A stretch of DNA of 55,054 bases from positions 42,224-97,277 of the forward strand of contig NZ_KB902419.1 of the NCBI RefSeq assembly GCF_000379525.1, written 5' to 3'. The stretch is from Lamprocystis purpurea DSM 4197. Lineage in GTDB: Bacteria > Pseudomonadota > Gammaproteobacteria > Chromatiales > Chromatiaceae. The position numbers and the translations under genes were made by a program. Under the pieces are notes generated by a model. It was not told where the DNA came from. It made no database searches and saw only the letters and a program-made list of their open reading frames with translations. Positions 1 to 7,678 of the stretch are shown in pieces. The first letter of the stretch is position 1; every line of letters begins with the position of its first letter.

Positions 1-2
1 CC

Positions 3-1181
3 CCCGCCATGGCCGCGGTGTGGATCATTCTCGCGAAAACCCGCTTCCCTGCAGAACTGATCGAGTCTTCCATCCAGCACGGCGTGCGTGTGGCCGCGGT
101 CCCCTTCGACATCTCAGCCGACTTCCTCCCCGACCTGCTGGAGCGTCCCGACCGGACGCTCGAACGGCTCACCCTCGGCCTGCCGCCCGCCGCCCCCGAA
201 TTCGACGCCATCTGTCACCGCGGCCCCGCCATGCAGCGCGCCATCGCCCGCGCCCGCCGCGCCGCCCCGCGCTCCATCCCCATCCTGATCGAGGGCGAGT
301 CCGGCACCGGCAAGGAACTGCTCGCCCGCGCCATCCACCAGGCCAGCCCCAGGCGCGGACGCCCCTTCGTCACCGTCAACTGCGGCGCCATCGCCCCGGA
401 CCTGATCGAGTCCGAGTTATTCGGCCACGAAAAAGGCGCCTTCACCGGCGCCGCCGGGCAGCGCAAAGGCTACTTCGAGTCCGCCCATACCGGCACTCTG
501 TTCCTGGATGAGATCGGCGAGTTGCCCAAGCCCGCCCAAGTCAAACTCCTGCGCGCACTCCAGGAAGGCGAGGTCACCCGCGTCGGCGCCACCACCCCGA
601 CCCCGGTCGAGGTGCGCATCCTCGCCGCCACCAACCGCACCCTGGTCGAGGAGGTCGCCGCCGACCGCTTCCGCGAGGACCTCTTCTACCGGCTCGCCGT
701 CGCGGTCATCCAACTGCCGCCGCTGCGTGAACGCGAGGGCGACGTCGGTCTGCTGCTCGACCGGCTGATGGATCAGGTCAACCGCGAGAGTGAGTCCGAG
801 CCCGGCTACAGCCAAAAGATTCTTTCTGTCACCGCAAGAAAGCTTCTGATTGAGCACCCCTGGCCCGGCAACGTCCGCGAGATGCTCAACACGCTACGCC
901 GTGCCGCCGTCTGGACTCCAGGCCCAACGATCGACCTGGAGGACGCCCGCGAGGCACTACTGCCGAGCCCGATGCGGGACCTGGCGAGCGATCCGCACCT
1001 GGCGCAGGATGTTGCCCAAGGGATTGATCTCAATGCCACCATCGACCGGATCGCCAGGCACTATCTGGAACAGGCGATGCGGCTCACCGGTGGCAACAAG
1101 ACCCGCGCCGCCCGGTTGCTCGGCTTCGGCAATCCAACGACCTTGACCAACTGGCTCAAGAAACATGGGGTCGAGGCGTGA
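3..1181 (+). CDS. Sigma-54-dependent transcriptional activator, 5' truncated (RtcR/CARF-like sensor suspected)
   Basis: This protein activates transcription from sigma-54 promoters by ATP hydrolysis. Counting from the first visible Met (position 9), an AAA+ domain runs from about residue 65 to 300, with Walker A GESGTGKE near residue 96, the sigma-54 contact loop GAFTGA at 143-148 and Walker [10 protein letters not shown] Fis-type helix-turn-helix closes the protein ([13 protein letters not shown]...LTNWLKKHG). The reading frame is open to the window edge and the two codons before the Met read Pro-Ala, so this Met is probably internal. The preceding about 60 residues do not look like a receiver or GAF domain. 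From memory they resemble the end of the CARF-like sensor of RtcR-type activators, which is an inference. Its targets are unknown. Confidence 0.85.
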   Translation, partial: PAMAAVWIILAKTRFPAELIESSIQHGVRVAAVPFDISADFLPDLLERPDRTLERLTLGLPPAAPEFDAICHRGPAMQRAIARARRAAPRSIPILIEGESGTGKELLARAIHQASPRRGRPFVTVNCGAIAPDLIESELFGHEKGAFTGAAGQRKGYFESAHTGTLFLDEIGELPKPAQVKLLRALQEGEVTRVGATTPTPVEVRILAATNRTLVEEVAADRFREDLFYRLAVAVIQLPPLREREGDVGLLLDRLMDQVNRESESEPGYSQKILSVTARKLLIEHPWPGNVREMLNTLRRAAVWTPGPTIDLEDAREALLPSPMRDLASDPHLAQDVAQGIDLNATIDRIARHYLEQAMRLTGGNKTRAARLLGFGNPTTLTNWLKKHGVEA

Positions 1182-1252
1182 TGGCATGGCATCTGCTCTA
1201 CTGGTACTAACCGCGGATCAATACGACTGCAAACCTTTGTGGACTCACTCCG

Positions 1253-1441
1253 ATGCAAGCCATCGAAATCAACGCCATCATCAAGTCGCACCATGAACTC
1301 CGGGTGAGACTCCCGGATCATGTCCCACCCGGACCGATCCGCGTTATCGTCCTATTCGAGTCCGACGCGATGGCATCGGCAAAGGGCTACCTGAACGAGT
1401 TCTTAGACCGGCTGCCGATCAATAGGGCTACGACGCCATGA
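1253..1441 (+). CDS. Small antitoxin-like protein (62 aa)
   Basis: This 62-residue protein has a short beta-rich N-terminal half (MQAIEINAIIKSHHELRVRL) followed by a VPPGPIRVIVLFE segment. That pattern is seen in small antitoxin-like proteins encoded beside PIN-type toxins in purple sulfur bacteria. The recognition is by pattern and not by a diagnostic motif. The stop overlaps the start of the next gene in an ATGA arrangement, so the two are probably translated together. No toxin gene lies next to it, so if it is an antitoxin it is an orphan or a remnant. Confidence 0.5.
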   Translation: MQAIEINAIIKSHHELRVRLPDHVPPGPIRVIVLFESDAMASAKGYLNEFLDRLPINRATTP

Positions 1442-1857
1442 CAGAGACTGCCCATCTACAGCGCAGCCCAAACAACGCCCGACGGCTGCTGGAGTCCATC
1501 GCCGAACTGGAACAGCGCGGCGACCCCGAACGACTCGCCACACGAACAACCGATCCGGAGCCGGAACCCATGTCCACCGCGCAGATCAACCCGGACTTCG
1601 TGCCGGTCCTGGAGTCGCTGGGCCAGGGCGCCGGGGACTTCTTTCTCGCGGCCGGTCTCTACCATGCCCGCAAGATCAGCTTCGCTGCCGCGGCGGCACT
1701 CGCCGGACTCGGCTTTGAAGAATTCCATTACCGCCTCAAGGAGCACTTCGGCTACGGTATGGTCATCGACGACGAGACCGTCCGAAAGGATCTCCGTCTG
1801 CTCGATCAGGTCAAGGACGAGCAACAGTTAGGTGCCGACCTGGTACATTCACGATAG
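1438..1857 (+). CDS. UPF0175-like antitoxin with Phd-like N-terminal piece
   Basis: Residues 45-139 look like a UPF0175 protein, a DNA-binding antitoxin-type family. The motif is FFLAAGLYHARKISFAAAA followed by ALAGLGFEEFHYRLKE, which fits the family pattern LY...kis...AA.lAG....eF...L. The first 44 residues contain HLQRSPNNARRLLESI, reminiscent of the C-terminal helix of Phd/YefM antitoxins. The gene is therefore either a fusion or a young read-through of two remnants. An internal ATG at 1570, preceded by GGAG, could be the true start and would give a 95-aa UPF0175 protein. It overlaps the preceding small gene by 4 bp. No cognate toxin is adjacent. Confidence 0.55.
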   Translation: MTETAHLQRSPNNARRLLESIAELEQRGDPERLATRTTDPEPEPMSTAQINPDFVPVLESLGQGAGDFFLAAGLYHARKISFAAAAALAGLGFEEFHYRLKEHFGYGMVIDDETVRKDLRLLDQVKDEQQLGADLVHSR

Positions 1858-1902
1858 CGCGACCGGCACTACAAGAACCCACGGAACGCACAGGACAACC
1901 CG

Positions 1903-3978
1903 ATGATCATCAAGGCACTCACCCTCGAAAACTTCAAAGGCATCCGCGAGCCGGTGCGGATCGAGTTTGCGCCGCTGACGCTGCTGTTCGGACCCAATAA
2001 CGCGGGCAAGAGCACCGTCGTTCAGGCGATCATGTATGCCCGGGAGGTGTTGGAACGGAATAACTGCGACGCTCGCCGTAGCGAGCTGGGCGGCGATAGC
2101 GTCGATCTGGGAGGGTTCGCGAATCTGGTCCACGGCCACGATGCAAGGCGCAGCATTCGCATGCGATTCGATCTGGCCATTGATCTTCCGGCTCTTGCCG
2201 TCAGGCAAGAGGCACTCGACGAAGATGAGGAGTTCGCGGACTCGGACGATGAGCCCGAAGACGAGGGCATAAGCGAGATTTTCAATGTCGATGCCCTCTC
2301 GGAATCGCACGACGTTTCCGCCGATCTTTGGGTCGAGTTGGAGATCGGTTGGTTGGGTGCGCGCTCGCGTCGCTCGTCCGGCGGTCCAGCCGTACTGCGC
2401 TATTGCGTAGGACGTGGACCTGCAAAATACGCCGAGATTACCGTTGACGACGCTGAGGAGTGTGCCCGACTGTCGTTTCTGGACAGCAAGCTATTTCCGG
2501 TGGTGGCAGCGCACTATACTCAGGGCGAGAAAAGCGATTTCGACTGGGATCTTGAGCGCGCTGCCCGAAGCCGGGTGCGCCGCTATATCTCGTCTAAAGG
2601 AAGCTCTCGACACGGCCTACGACAGGGAGCGACTGTCGCTGCACCGGACGAAAGGGTTCACCTCGGCGCCAATAAGATGACGCGAGTCGATTTCGATAAA
2701 CTGGTGTCGGAAATCGTTCGCGGCGATGGGCTTTGGGGAGACGATACGGTCGATCCTGAGACTCACAAGCAGAATCTAAATTACATGCTCAGACAAGAGT
2801 TGCTGGATCATGCCCATGCCGCTGGCCGGGTGCGTTTGGATTGCCCCGAATTTTGGGAGCTGAAAGACAGAAACATCATATTTATAGACGGTTGGTATGC
2901 CTATGATGAACCGATAGGAGCGCTAGAAACAGTTAGTATCGTCTCCGAGGACTTGCAGATCCTCTGCAGGAACATATCCCTAGACGACCTGCTCGAAGGC
3001 CTGATAGACAGCGAAGAATATGACGGGTACGGGGTCCTGCGCATTCCAGAGAAACTGTTGTTTATCGGCACAGCACTTCCTGGATGGAGCGAACCGCTCG
3101 GGTCGTTAGACGTGTTGCGCGATCGTACCCTTGAAGCGTTGCGTCCCTTCGTCGTTCGGCCTGGCGAGATCTTGCTTCAAGCTCTGAAGAACGATGCCAT
3201 CTATCTAGGGCCTTACAGACGACTGCCGTCCAGGAACTTTCGGCTGAGCGACGTGCCTTCCGCCCCCGACTGGGGAAGCGGACTTGCCGCCTGGTATGCG
3301 TTGGCAGGCGTCGCCGATCCCTCGCTTGTGCAGCGGGTAAACGACTGGCTGTCCGGGTCCAGTACCGGCTTTCGCACCGACTATTCCGTGGCAGTCCATC
3401 GAAATAAGATTCTCCCGATGGAAAGCTCGCTTTGGCAAGACCTCATGTTGGGCGATCTCGGCGCCATCGTGGACTCGATTCGCGGGCGACTTAAACAATT
3501 GCCGGAGGATGCGAACAAGCTTGAGCTTTGCGATGTCCGGACGGGCGTTTCGTTGGCACCCCAGGACCTTGGGGTGGGTATGTCGCAGCTCATTCCGGTG
3601 GTGGTCGCGGCATTGCGACACGCCGCGGGAATCGTCGCCATCGAAGAGCCCGAGTCGAACCTCCACCCGGCTTTCCAGGTCGTGCTGGCTGACCTGTTCA
3701 TCAGCCAGGCCAAGGAGAACCCGAACGTCCTGTTCCTCGTCGAGACCCACAGCGAACACCTGATGCTGCGCTGCCTGCGCCGGATCAGGGAAACCAGTGA
3801 CGGCGAAGTACCCGAGGGCGAGCCGCACCTGAAGCCCGAGGACATCGCTGTTCATTTCGTCGAACCGGACGACGACGGACCGCATATCCATCGCATTCGC
3901 ATCGACGAGGACGGCGAGTTTCTTGATGCCTGGCCGCAGGGATTTTTCCGGGAGCGGGGAAAGGAGTTATTTGGATGA
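1903..3978 (+). CDS. OLD/ABC-type AAA ATPase (DUF3696-like), first gene of a two-gene module
   Basis: This 691-aa protein has the split ATPase layout of SMC/RecF/OLD-like ABC ATPases. Walker A is GPNNAGKST at residues 30-38, followed by a long variable middle with a very acidic stretch at about 105-127. The C-terminal half carries an ABC signature-like LGVGMSQL at about 556, Walker B IVAIEEPESNLHP at about 577 and a switch histidine in VETHSEH near 616. There is no C-terminal TOPRIM domain as in true OLD proteins. The stop overlaps the start of the next gene by 4 bp (ATGA), implying translational coupling and probably a complex. ATPases of this class commonly act as sensors for a partner effector in anti-phage systems; that role here is inferred. 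The middle of the gene is more AT-rich than its neighbours, which suggests horizontal transfer. Confidence 0.85.
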   Translation: MIIKALTLENFKGIREPVRIEFAPLTLLFGPNNAGKSTVVQAIMYAREVLERNNCDARRSELGGDSVDLGGFANLVHGHDARRSIRMRFDLAIDLPALAVRQEALDEDEEFADSDDEPEDEGISEIFNVDALSESHDVSADLWVELEIGWLGARSRRSSGGPAVLRYCVGRGPAKYAEITVDDAEECARLSFLDSKLFPVVAAHYTQGEKSDFDWDLERAARSRVRRYISSKGSSRHGLRQGATVAAPDERVHLGANKMTRVDFDKLVSEIVRGDGLWGDDTVDPETHKQNLNYMLRQELLDHAHAAGRVRLDCPEFWELKDRNIIFIDGWYAYDEPIGALETVSIVSEDLQILCRNISLDDLLEGLIDSEEYDGYGVLRIPEKLLFIGTALPGWSEPLGSLDVLRDRTLEALRPFVVRPGEILLQALKNDAIYLGPYRRLPSRNFRLSDVPSAPDWGSGLAAWYALAGVADPSLVQRVNDWLSGSSTGFRTDYSVAVHRNKILPMESSLWQDLMLGDLGAIVDSIRGRLKQLPEDANKLELCDVRTGVSLAPQDLGVGMSQLIPVVVAALRHAAGIVAIEEPESNLHPAFQVVLADLFISQAKENPNVLFLVETHSEHLMLRCLRRIRETSDGEVPEGEPHLKPEDIAVHFVEPDDDGPHIHRIRIDEDGEFLDAWPQGFFRERGKELFG

Positions 3979-4913
3979 TCAAGGAATTCGCCGTCGATCC
4001 GGGTTTGCTAACGAACTGGGAGCGCTTTCGATATCTAACAGAGAAATTTGGAGTCGCCAATGGCAGGCTGATTTCGCGGTATCCGAAGAGGTGGGCGAAG
4101 ATGGTTTATGATGGGCTTGAGGGAGTGAGCGACATGGATCGTTTGCGCATAGTTGAAAAGCTTGCTGAAATCGAGCAAAAGTTGCTGGTTCGCGTCTGCA
4201 AGTGGGAAGACTCTGATGATTGGTTGACGAATTCTGAGCGGGAGAATGCAGCGCGCGCATTTCAAGCGATTATTGGCTGTAAAAACCCGCGAGGACATGA
4301 TCACGTATTAGTTTATGACAACCTCGACGAAGGCAACTCTTTATGGAATGCAAAGACAGAGCTAAGAGTTGAGCGTACCGCAGAGGCGCTTTCATCCGCC
4401 GTGGCGCCTCTCCTCAGGATATCCAGGCATGTGGTCTTCATCGATCCTTACTTTGAGCCCGATAAGGATAAATTTGACAATCTCGTCAGGACCGTTGGTG
4501 CTTTTCTCAAAGCGTGCCTCGTCGGACGATTCGAGAGTTGTCGCTTAGATAAAGTTTGGTTTTACACGCGGTCCCAGAATATCCCGGATTTCGAGCGCAA
4601 GTCTCGGGAGCGCTTATCTCAAGTAATCCCCGATGGTATGGTTCTCAAAGTAACACGATGTGAAGAGAGAATCGGAGGCCAAGGCTTTCATAATCGATAC
4701 ATCCTGACGGACCGTGGCCGCCCAGACAGTCCGGATCGTGGTGGAGTCAAATTCCCCTGGGGCTTGGACGAGGGTAAACCGGGACAAAAGGACGTAATCA
4801 ATCTACTTCAACCAAGTGTTGTGGAGGAGCTTTGGTCAGATTACTGCGGCAAGGACCCGGCGTTTGAAATGGCAGCGCCATTCGATATTGTTGGAACAAG
4901 GAAGATCAAGTGA
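3975..4913 (+). CDS. Putative effector with PLD-like HxRx4D motif, partner of the upstream ATPase
   Basis: This 312-aa protein is of unknown family. The N-terminal about 120 residues are mostly helical and lack motifs I recognise. The C-terminal half has alternating strands (RHVVFIDPYFEP at about 151, KVWFYTRS at about 193). At residues 239-246, HNRYILTD fits the HxK/Rx4D signature of phospholipase-D-like phosphodiesterases and nucleases, close to the form seen in MIT_C-type PLD domains. Only one such motif is visible, so an active enzyme would need to dimerise. The gene overlaps the ATPase gene by 4 bp. It is clearly richer in A+T than the surrounding DNA, as expected of a mobile defence gene. 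I infer a nuclease or phosphodiesterase effector triggered by the ATPase; neither activity nor phage defence is shown by sequence alone. Confidence 0.7.
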   Translation: MIKEFAVDPGLLTNWERFRYLTEKFGVANGRLISRYPKRWAKMVYDGLEGVSDMDRLRIVEKLAEIEQKLLVRVCKWEDSDDWLTNSERENAARAFQAIIGCKNPRGHDHVLVYDNLDEGNSLWNAKTELRVERTAEALSSAVAPLLRISRHVVFIDPYFEPDKDKFDNLVRTVGAFLKACLVGRFESCRLDKVWFYTRSQNIPDFERKSRERLSQVIPDGMVLKVTRCEERIGGQGFHNRYILTDRGRPDSPDRGGVKFPWGLDEGKPGQKDVINLLQPSVVEELWSDYCGKDPAFEMAAPFDIVGTRKIK

Positions 4914-4996
4914 GCCAGGCGGCAGCGCAATTCCGGGCCACCCTTTACGAGCGCGACGGATCATGTGACGTTATGCTTGTTTGCTGATTTGCTCTG

Positions 4997-5100
4997 GCTC
5001 CCACGCTCCAGCGTGGGAGCAAGTCCCGACGCTCTAGCGTCGCGTGGCTAATCGGGCCGCTGGAGCGGCCGAGACTGCATTCCCACGCTGAGCGTGGGAA
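4997..5100. repeat. REP-like cluster of four consecutive hairpins
   Basis: Four perfect inverted repeats follow one another: 4997-5020 (11-bp arms), 5028-5041 (6-bp arms), 5055-5070 (7-bp arms) and 5080-5100 (10-bp arms). All four have the same apex, cGCT..AGCg. The first and last share the core CCCACGCT...AGCGTGGG, which recurs in many gammaproteobacterial REP-like elements. The element lies between the ATPase/PLD module and a toxin-antitoxin pair. It could terminate transcription or be a RAYT-mobilised repeat; no RAYT gene is seen here. Confidence 0.75.
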
Positions 5101-5136
5101 CGAGGTGAGGCGAATTATTTAACAGGAAACCAAGCA

Positions 5137-5325
5137 ATGCAAACCGCGAAACAACAAGCCGAATCAGTGCTGCGGCACCTGCCCGACAACTGCACCCTGG
5201 AAGATATCCAATACCACCTCTATGTGCTGGAGAAGATCGGCAAGGGTCGAAAAGACATCGAGGACGGTCGCTCATTCACGGCTGACGAGGCGAAGGCGCG
5301 TCTAGCAACATGGCTGGCGAACTGA
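5137..5325 (+). CDS. Type II antitoxin (RelB/ParD-like)
   Basis: This 62-aa protein would neutralise the toxin encoded immediately downstream. It has the helix-rich form of short RelB/ParD-like antitoxins (EDIQYHLYVLEKIGKG, then a C-terminal DEAKARLATWLAN toxin-binding tail). The toxin gene starts inside its last codons, a 16-bp overlap typical of such pairs. AACAGGAAACC precedes the ATG and serves as the ribosome site. The pair probably autoregulates, although no operator was identified. Confidence 0.8.
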   Translation: MQTAKQQAESVLRHLPDNCTLEDIQYHLYVLEKIGKGRKDIEDGRSFTADEAKARLATWLAN

Positions 5326-5615
5326 TCTGGGCGCTGAAGGCGCTCGACGATATCGATGCGATTGCCCGCTATATCGCCCGCGATTCGGCGGTCTACGCGC
5401 GGCGCGTCGTCTCGGAGATTCTCGAACTTGGTGAGTTATTCCTGACGCAGCCGCTGATGGGACGAGTCGTTCCGGAACTGGCAGATCCCGCAATCCGCGA
5501 GCATTTCATTTATAGCTCTCGGGTAATTTATCAGGTATCCGGTGACGACGTGCAGGTGCTTTCCGTCATCCATGACAGAAGGCTGCTGGATTCCGCTATC
5601 GCCGATCGGTTGTAA
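5310..5615 (+). CDS. RelE/ParE-family toxin
   Basis: This 101-aa protein has the RelE/ParE fold signature. An N-terminal strand and helix (IWALKALDDIDAIARYIARD) are followed by a helical segment, then GRVVPELADPAIREHFIYSS, RVIYQVSGDDVQVLSVIHDRR and a short C-terminal tail. The conserved R-E-...-Y-R-V-I-Y-x-V pattern is complete and the length is normal, so the toxin looks intact. It overlaps the antitoxin gene by 16 bp, which couples translation. The target (ribosome-bound mRNA or DNA gyrase) cannot be decided from sequence. The spacing of the basic C-terminal residues is closer to ParE. Confidence 0.88.
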   Translation: MAGELIWALKALDDIDAIARYIARDSAVYARRVVSEILELGELFLTQPLMGRVVPELADPAIREHFIYSSRVIYQVSGDDVQVLSVIHDRRLLDSAIADRL

Positions 5616-5738
5616 TAACACGGCAGATCCAAAGATAGATCTTCTATGGATGACACCAATACATGTTCTTCGCGCTCCAGAGTCGCGTGATGACGGCGGC
5701 TGCAATCCTGGATTGATGCCAGCAGAACGAGGTAAACA

Positions 5739-5972
5739 ATGACTGAGACGATTGAAGCATTGTACGACGGGGAGGTCTTTCGTCCGACCCAGCAGATCGC
5801 CCTAGCCCCCAATACCCGCGTGCGCGTGATCATCGAGAACCTGCCGCCCGCCGAGCGCACGGACCCGTCTTTCCTTCACACGGCGCGTGCGATTGAGCTG
5901 GAAGCTCCTTCCGACTGGTCGGAGAACGTCGACGTGTATCTATATGGCGGGGAGCGACCCCATGTCGACTGA
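5739..5972 (+). CDS. DUF104/AF2212-type antitoxin (orphan VapB-like)
   Basis: This 77-aa protein starts with the DUF104 pattern IEALYDGEVFRPTQQI followed by LAPNTRVRVIIE, typical of AbrB-like antitoxins paired with PIN-domain toxins. The C-terminal tail (LEAPSDWSENVDVYLYG) is the toxin-binding segment. The toxin gene that should overlap its stop is present only as a stub of about 15 codons (see 5962). It may be kept as a free antitoxin against other toxins or may be decaying. Confidence 0.7.
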   Translation: MTETIEALYDGEVFRPTQQIALAPNTRVRVIIENLPPAERTDPSFLHTARAIELEAPSDWSENVDVYLYGGERPHVD

Positions 5973-6024
5973 AATGTTTATGGGCACAGCCTATGCGATC
6001 ACTGCGGACAAAGAAGTTATAAAC
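5962..6024 (+). pseudogene. N-terminal remnant of a PIN-domain (VapC) toxin
   Basis: An ATG at 5962 overlaps the end of the preceding antitoxin gene, as VapC genes do. It reads MSTEMFMGTAYAIT, which resembles the first strand and helix of PIN toxins (usual form: F-M-D-T-x-Y). The catalytic Asp is replaced by Gly and PIN homology stops within about 14 codons. The frame then runs into the next antitoxin gene. I read this as the left end of a deleted toxin gene. The stretch is short, so the call rests on position plus weak similarity. Confidence 0.45.
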
Positions 6025-6282
6025 ATGCAAACGATAGACTTGCGAGCAGAAATTGACGAACATAATGAGATCCGGTTCAAGGTACCGGCTGGGTATGCGC
6101 ACCAGTGGGCCAGGATTCATGTCAGCATCCCTGACCAAGGCAGTAGGGACGCAGATCAAGTGCCTGTTAACTCGCCGACGACTGAAGTGATCCGGCGACA
6201 GCCGTTAAAGATGGGCCTGTTTCGTGGCCGGATTCACATGGCCGACGACTTTAACGATCCTCTGCCTGACAGGAACAGATGA
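6025..6282 (+). CDS. Antitoxin-like protein (VapB/DUF2281-like), orphan
   Basis: This 85-aa protein begins MQTIDLRAEIDEHNEIRFKV. It ends with KMGLFRGRIHMADDFNDPLP, a tail common in VapB/Phd-like antitoxins that pair with PIN toxins. I chose the ATG at 6025 because the upstream in-frame residues look like the remnant of a different gene. The cognate toxin should begin at its stop, but only the last 19 codons of one remain (6284-6343). Confidence 0.65.
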   Translation: MQTIDLRAEIDEHNEIRFKVPAGYAHQWARIHVSIPDQGSRDADQVPVNSPTTEVIRRQPLKMGLFRGRIHMADDFNDPLPDRNR

Positions 6283-6283
6283 A

Positions 6284-6343
6284 ATGGAAATCGTCACAGC
6301 GGATCCTCTCTTCGACGCCTATTCTGTTTCGGTGATCTGGTAG
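6284..6343 (+). pseudogene. C-terminal remnant of a PIN-domain toxin
   Basis: Immediately after the antitoxin stop a 19-codon frame reads MEIVTADPLFDAYSVSVIW and then TAG. The sequence TADPLFDAY...VIW matches the very end of many PIN-domain toxins of the VapC type. The first two thirds of the toxin, with its acidic catalytic residues, are gone. This is most simply an internal deletion that fused the toxin start region to its tail. Confidence 0.55.
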
Positions 6344-6434
6344 TCGGCAATCGAAATCAATCACGGGCTTTGGTATCCTGTGTGATGAATACGAGTTCGT
6401 ACCCACTGTGACTTCGCCATTTCAGGAACCGCTC

Positions 6435-7388
6435 ATGGACACCCCGCCGCCCAACCCGGACTTTGCCGACCGCGCCCGCGCCGCCCTGCTCGCCCACGCC
6501 TGCGGCGACCGCTTCGGTGCGCCGCTGGAATTCGTATCGGATCTCAGCGTGCGAACGCGCACGGTCCACTTGGGCAACTGGACCGACGACACGCACATGT
6601 CGCTGTATCTCGGCGAGACGCTGCTGGCCTATGGCCCCATCACGGACCAATCACCCTTTGAGGCTGATCGGTTCGGGACTCTGGTGGGTGAGGCGTTCGT
6701 GCGTTGGCTGCATGACCCGCTGACGCCGACCACCGCACCGGGCAACACCTGCCTGACCGGTGCGCGCCATTTCGAGCGTGACCGCGACTGGAAAACCAGC
6801 GGTATCCGGTCGTCCGACGGTTGCGGGGCGGTGATGCGCATTGTCCCCATTGGACTCGCCTGGCGTGGGGAGGCGCTGCTGGAGGCGGCCCGGGTCTCGG
6901 CGCTGGTCACCCATGCGCATCCCAATGCGCCGGAAGCGGCGATGGCCGGGGCCTGGCTGGTTGGGCAGATTCTGGAGACCGGGGTCTGGGGCGCGGCCTG
7001 TGTGGAAGACGCGATCCGGCATCTGGATGGACCCTGGAACCAGGGCGGGAACCTGGCCGGGAGTCTGCGCGCTGCGCTGGTCTGGGCGCAGCGGGGCGAG
7101 GAGTGGCTGGACGAGCCGGCGATTCCGCCGGGTGACGGCGGCTGGCGCTCGGGCAGCGCGCTGGGGCTCGCGGTGGCCGCGGCACTGCGCTGGCCCGACG
7201 ACCTGGGCTTGGCGGTCGAGAAAGCGGCGCGCATTCGGGGCGATTCGGACTCGGTGGCCTGTCTGACCGGCGCCCTGCTGGGGGCGGCCTTGGGGACAGC
7301 GGCGATCCCGCCGGCGTGGCTCGCGACGCTGCCGCGGCGTGCCGGGATCGCCGGTCTGGCGGATCGGTTAGTGGCCATCAGGGCGTAG
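6435..7388 (+). CDS. ADP-ribosylglycohydrolase family protein
   Basis: This 317-aa member of the DraG/ARH family removes ADP-ribose from proteins or other substrates. Metal-binding motifs are visible at both ends: WTDDTHMS near residue 47 and RGDSDSVACLTGALLGA near the C-terminus. A central SDGCGAVMRIVPIGLA segment is also typical. The length is normal for the family. The ATG at 6435 is preferred over an in-frame GTG at 6408 because an AGGA lies upstream at good distance. No draT partner is nearby, so a link to nitrogenase control is not supported. It stands alone between an antitoxin graveyard and a helicase gene. Confidence 0.88.
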   Translation: MDTPPPNPDFADRARAALLAHACGDRFGAPLEFVSDLSVRTRTVHLGNWTDDTHMSLYLGETLLAYGPITDQSPFEADRFGTLVGEAFVRWLHDPLTPTTAPGNTCLTGARHFERDRDWKTSGIRSSDGCGAVMRIVPIGLAWRGEALLEAARVSALVTHAHPNAPEAAMAGAWLVGQILETGVWGAACVEDAIRHLDGPWNQGGNLAGSLRAALVWAQRGEEWLDEPAIPPGDGGWRSGSALGLAVAAALRWPDDLGLAVEKAARIRGDSDSVACLTGALLGAALGTAAIPPAWLATLPRRAGIAGLADRLVAIRA

Positions 7389-7466
7389 CAGCGGTCAGGG
7401 CGATCACATCAAACCGAGCGCTGAATGCTGGCCTCGATCAAGATTCCGGCCACTTGAGCGCGCCGA

Positions 7467-7525
7467 GTGCGTAGTCAGGCCATCCTGGCCTGACACCGTC
7501 AGGGCTGGAAGCCCTGACTACGCAC
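7467..7525. repeat. Three-way inverted repeat (cruciform-forming element)
   Basis: Perfect 13-bp outer arms (7467-7479 and 7513-7525) enclose two smaller perfect hairpins, TCAGGCC...GGCCTGA and TCAGGGCT...AGCCCTGA. The whole would fold as a clover-like structure. It lies in the 290-bp gene-free stretch 7389-7678, where I see no other feature. The layout is like REP/BIME or MITE-type elements. Confidence 0.65.
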
Positions 7526-7678
7526 GCCGCTGGCCGGGATTACCATCAAGGCCGGAAATTTCGGAACTGATCGCCGCCGGAACGATGATCAAGGTATGAG
7601 TGCTGCGTGCTGCGTGCGCTGTTAAGGTTTACCCTAATCAGCGGCTAACTCCGCCGTCGACTATGGACCCCGTTCGCC

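Noticed and set aside
1903-4913. Assigning the ATPase/effector pair to PARIS, Septu, Gabija or OLD
   Set aside because: The second protein lacks recognisable TOPRIM/DUF4435, HNH or UvrD-like motifs, and the ATPase lacks a C-terminal TOPRIM domain.
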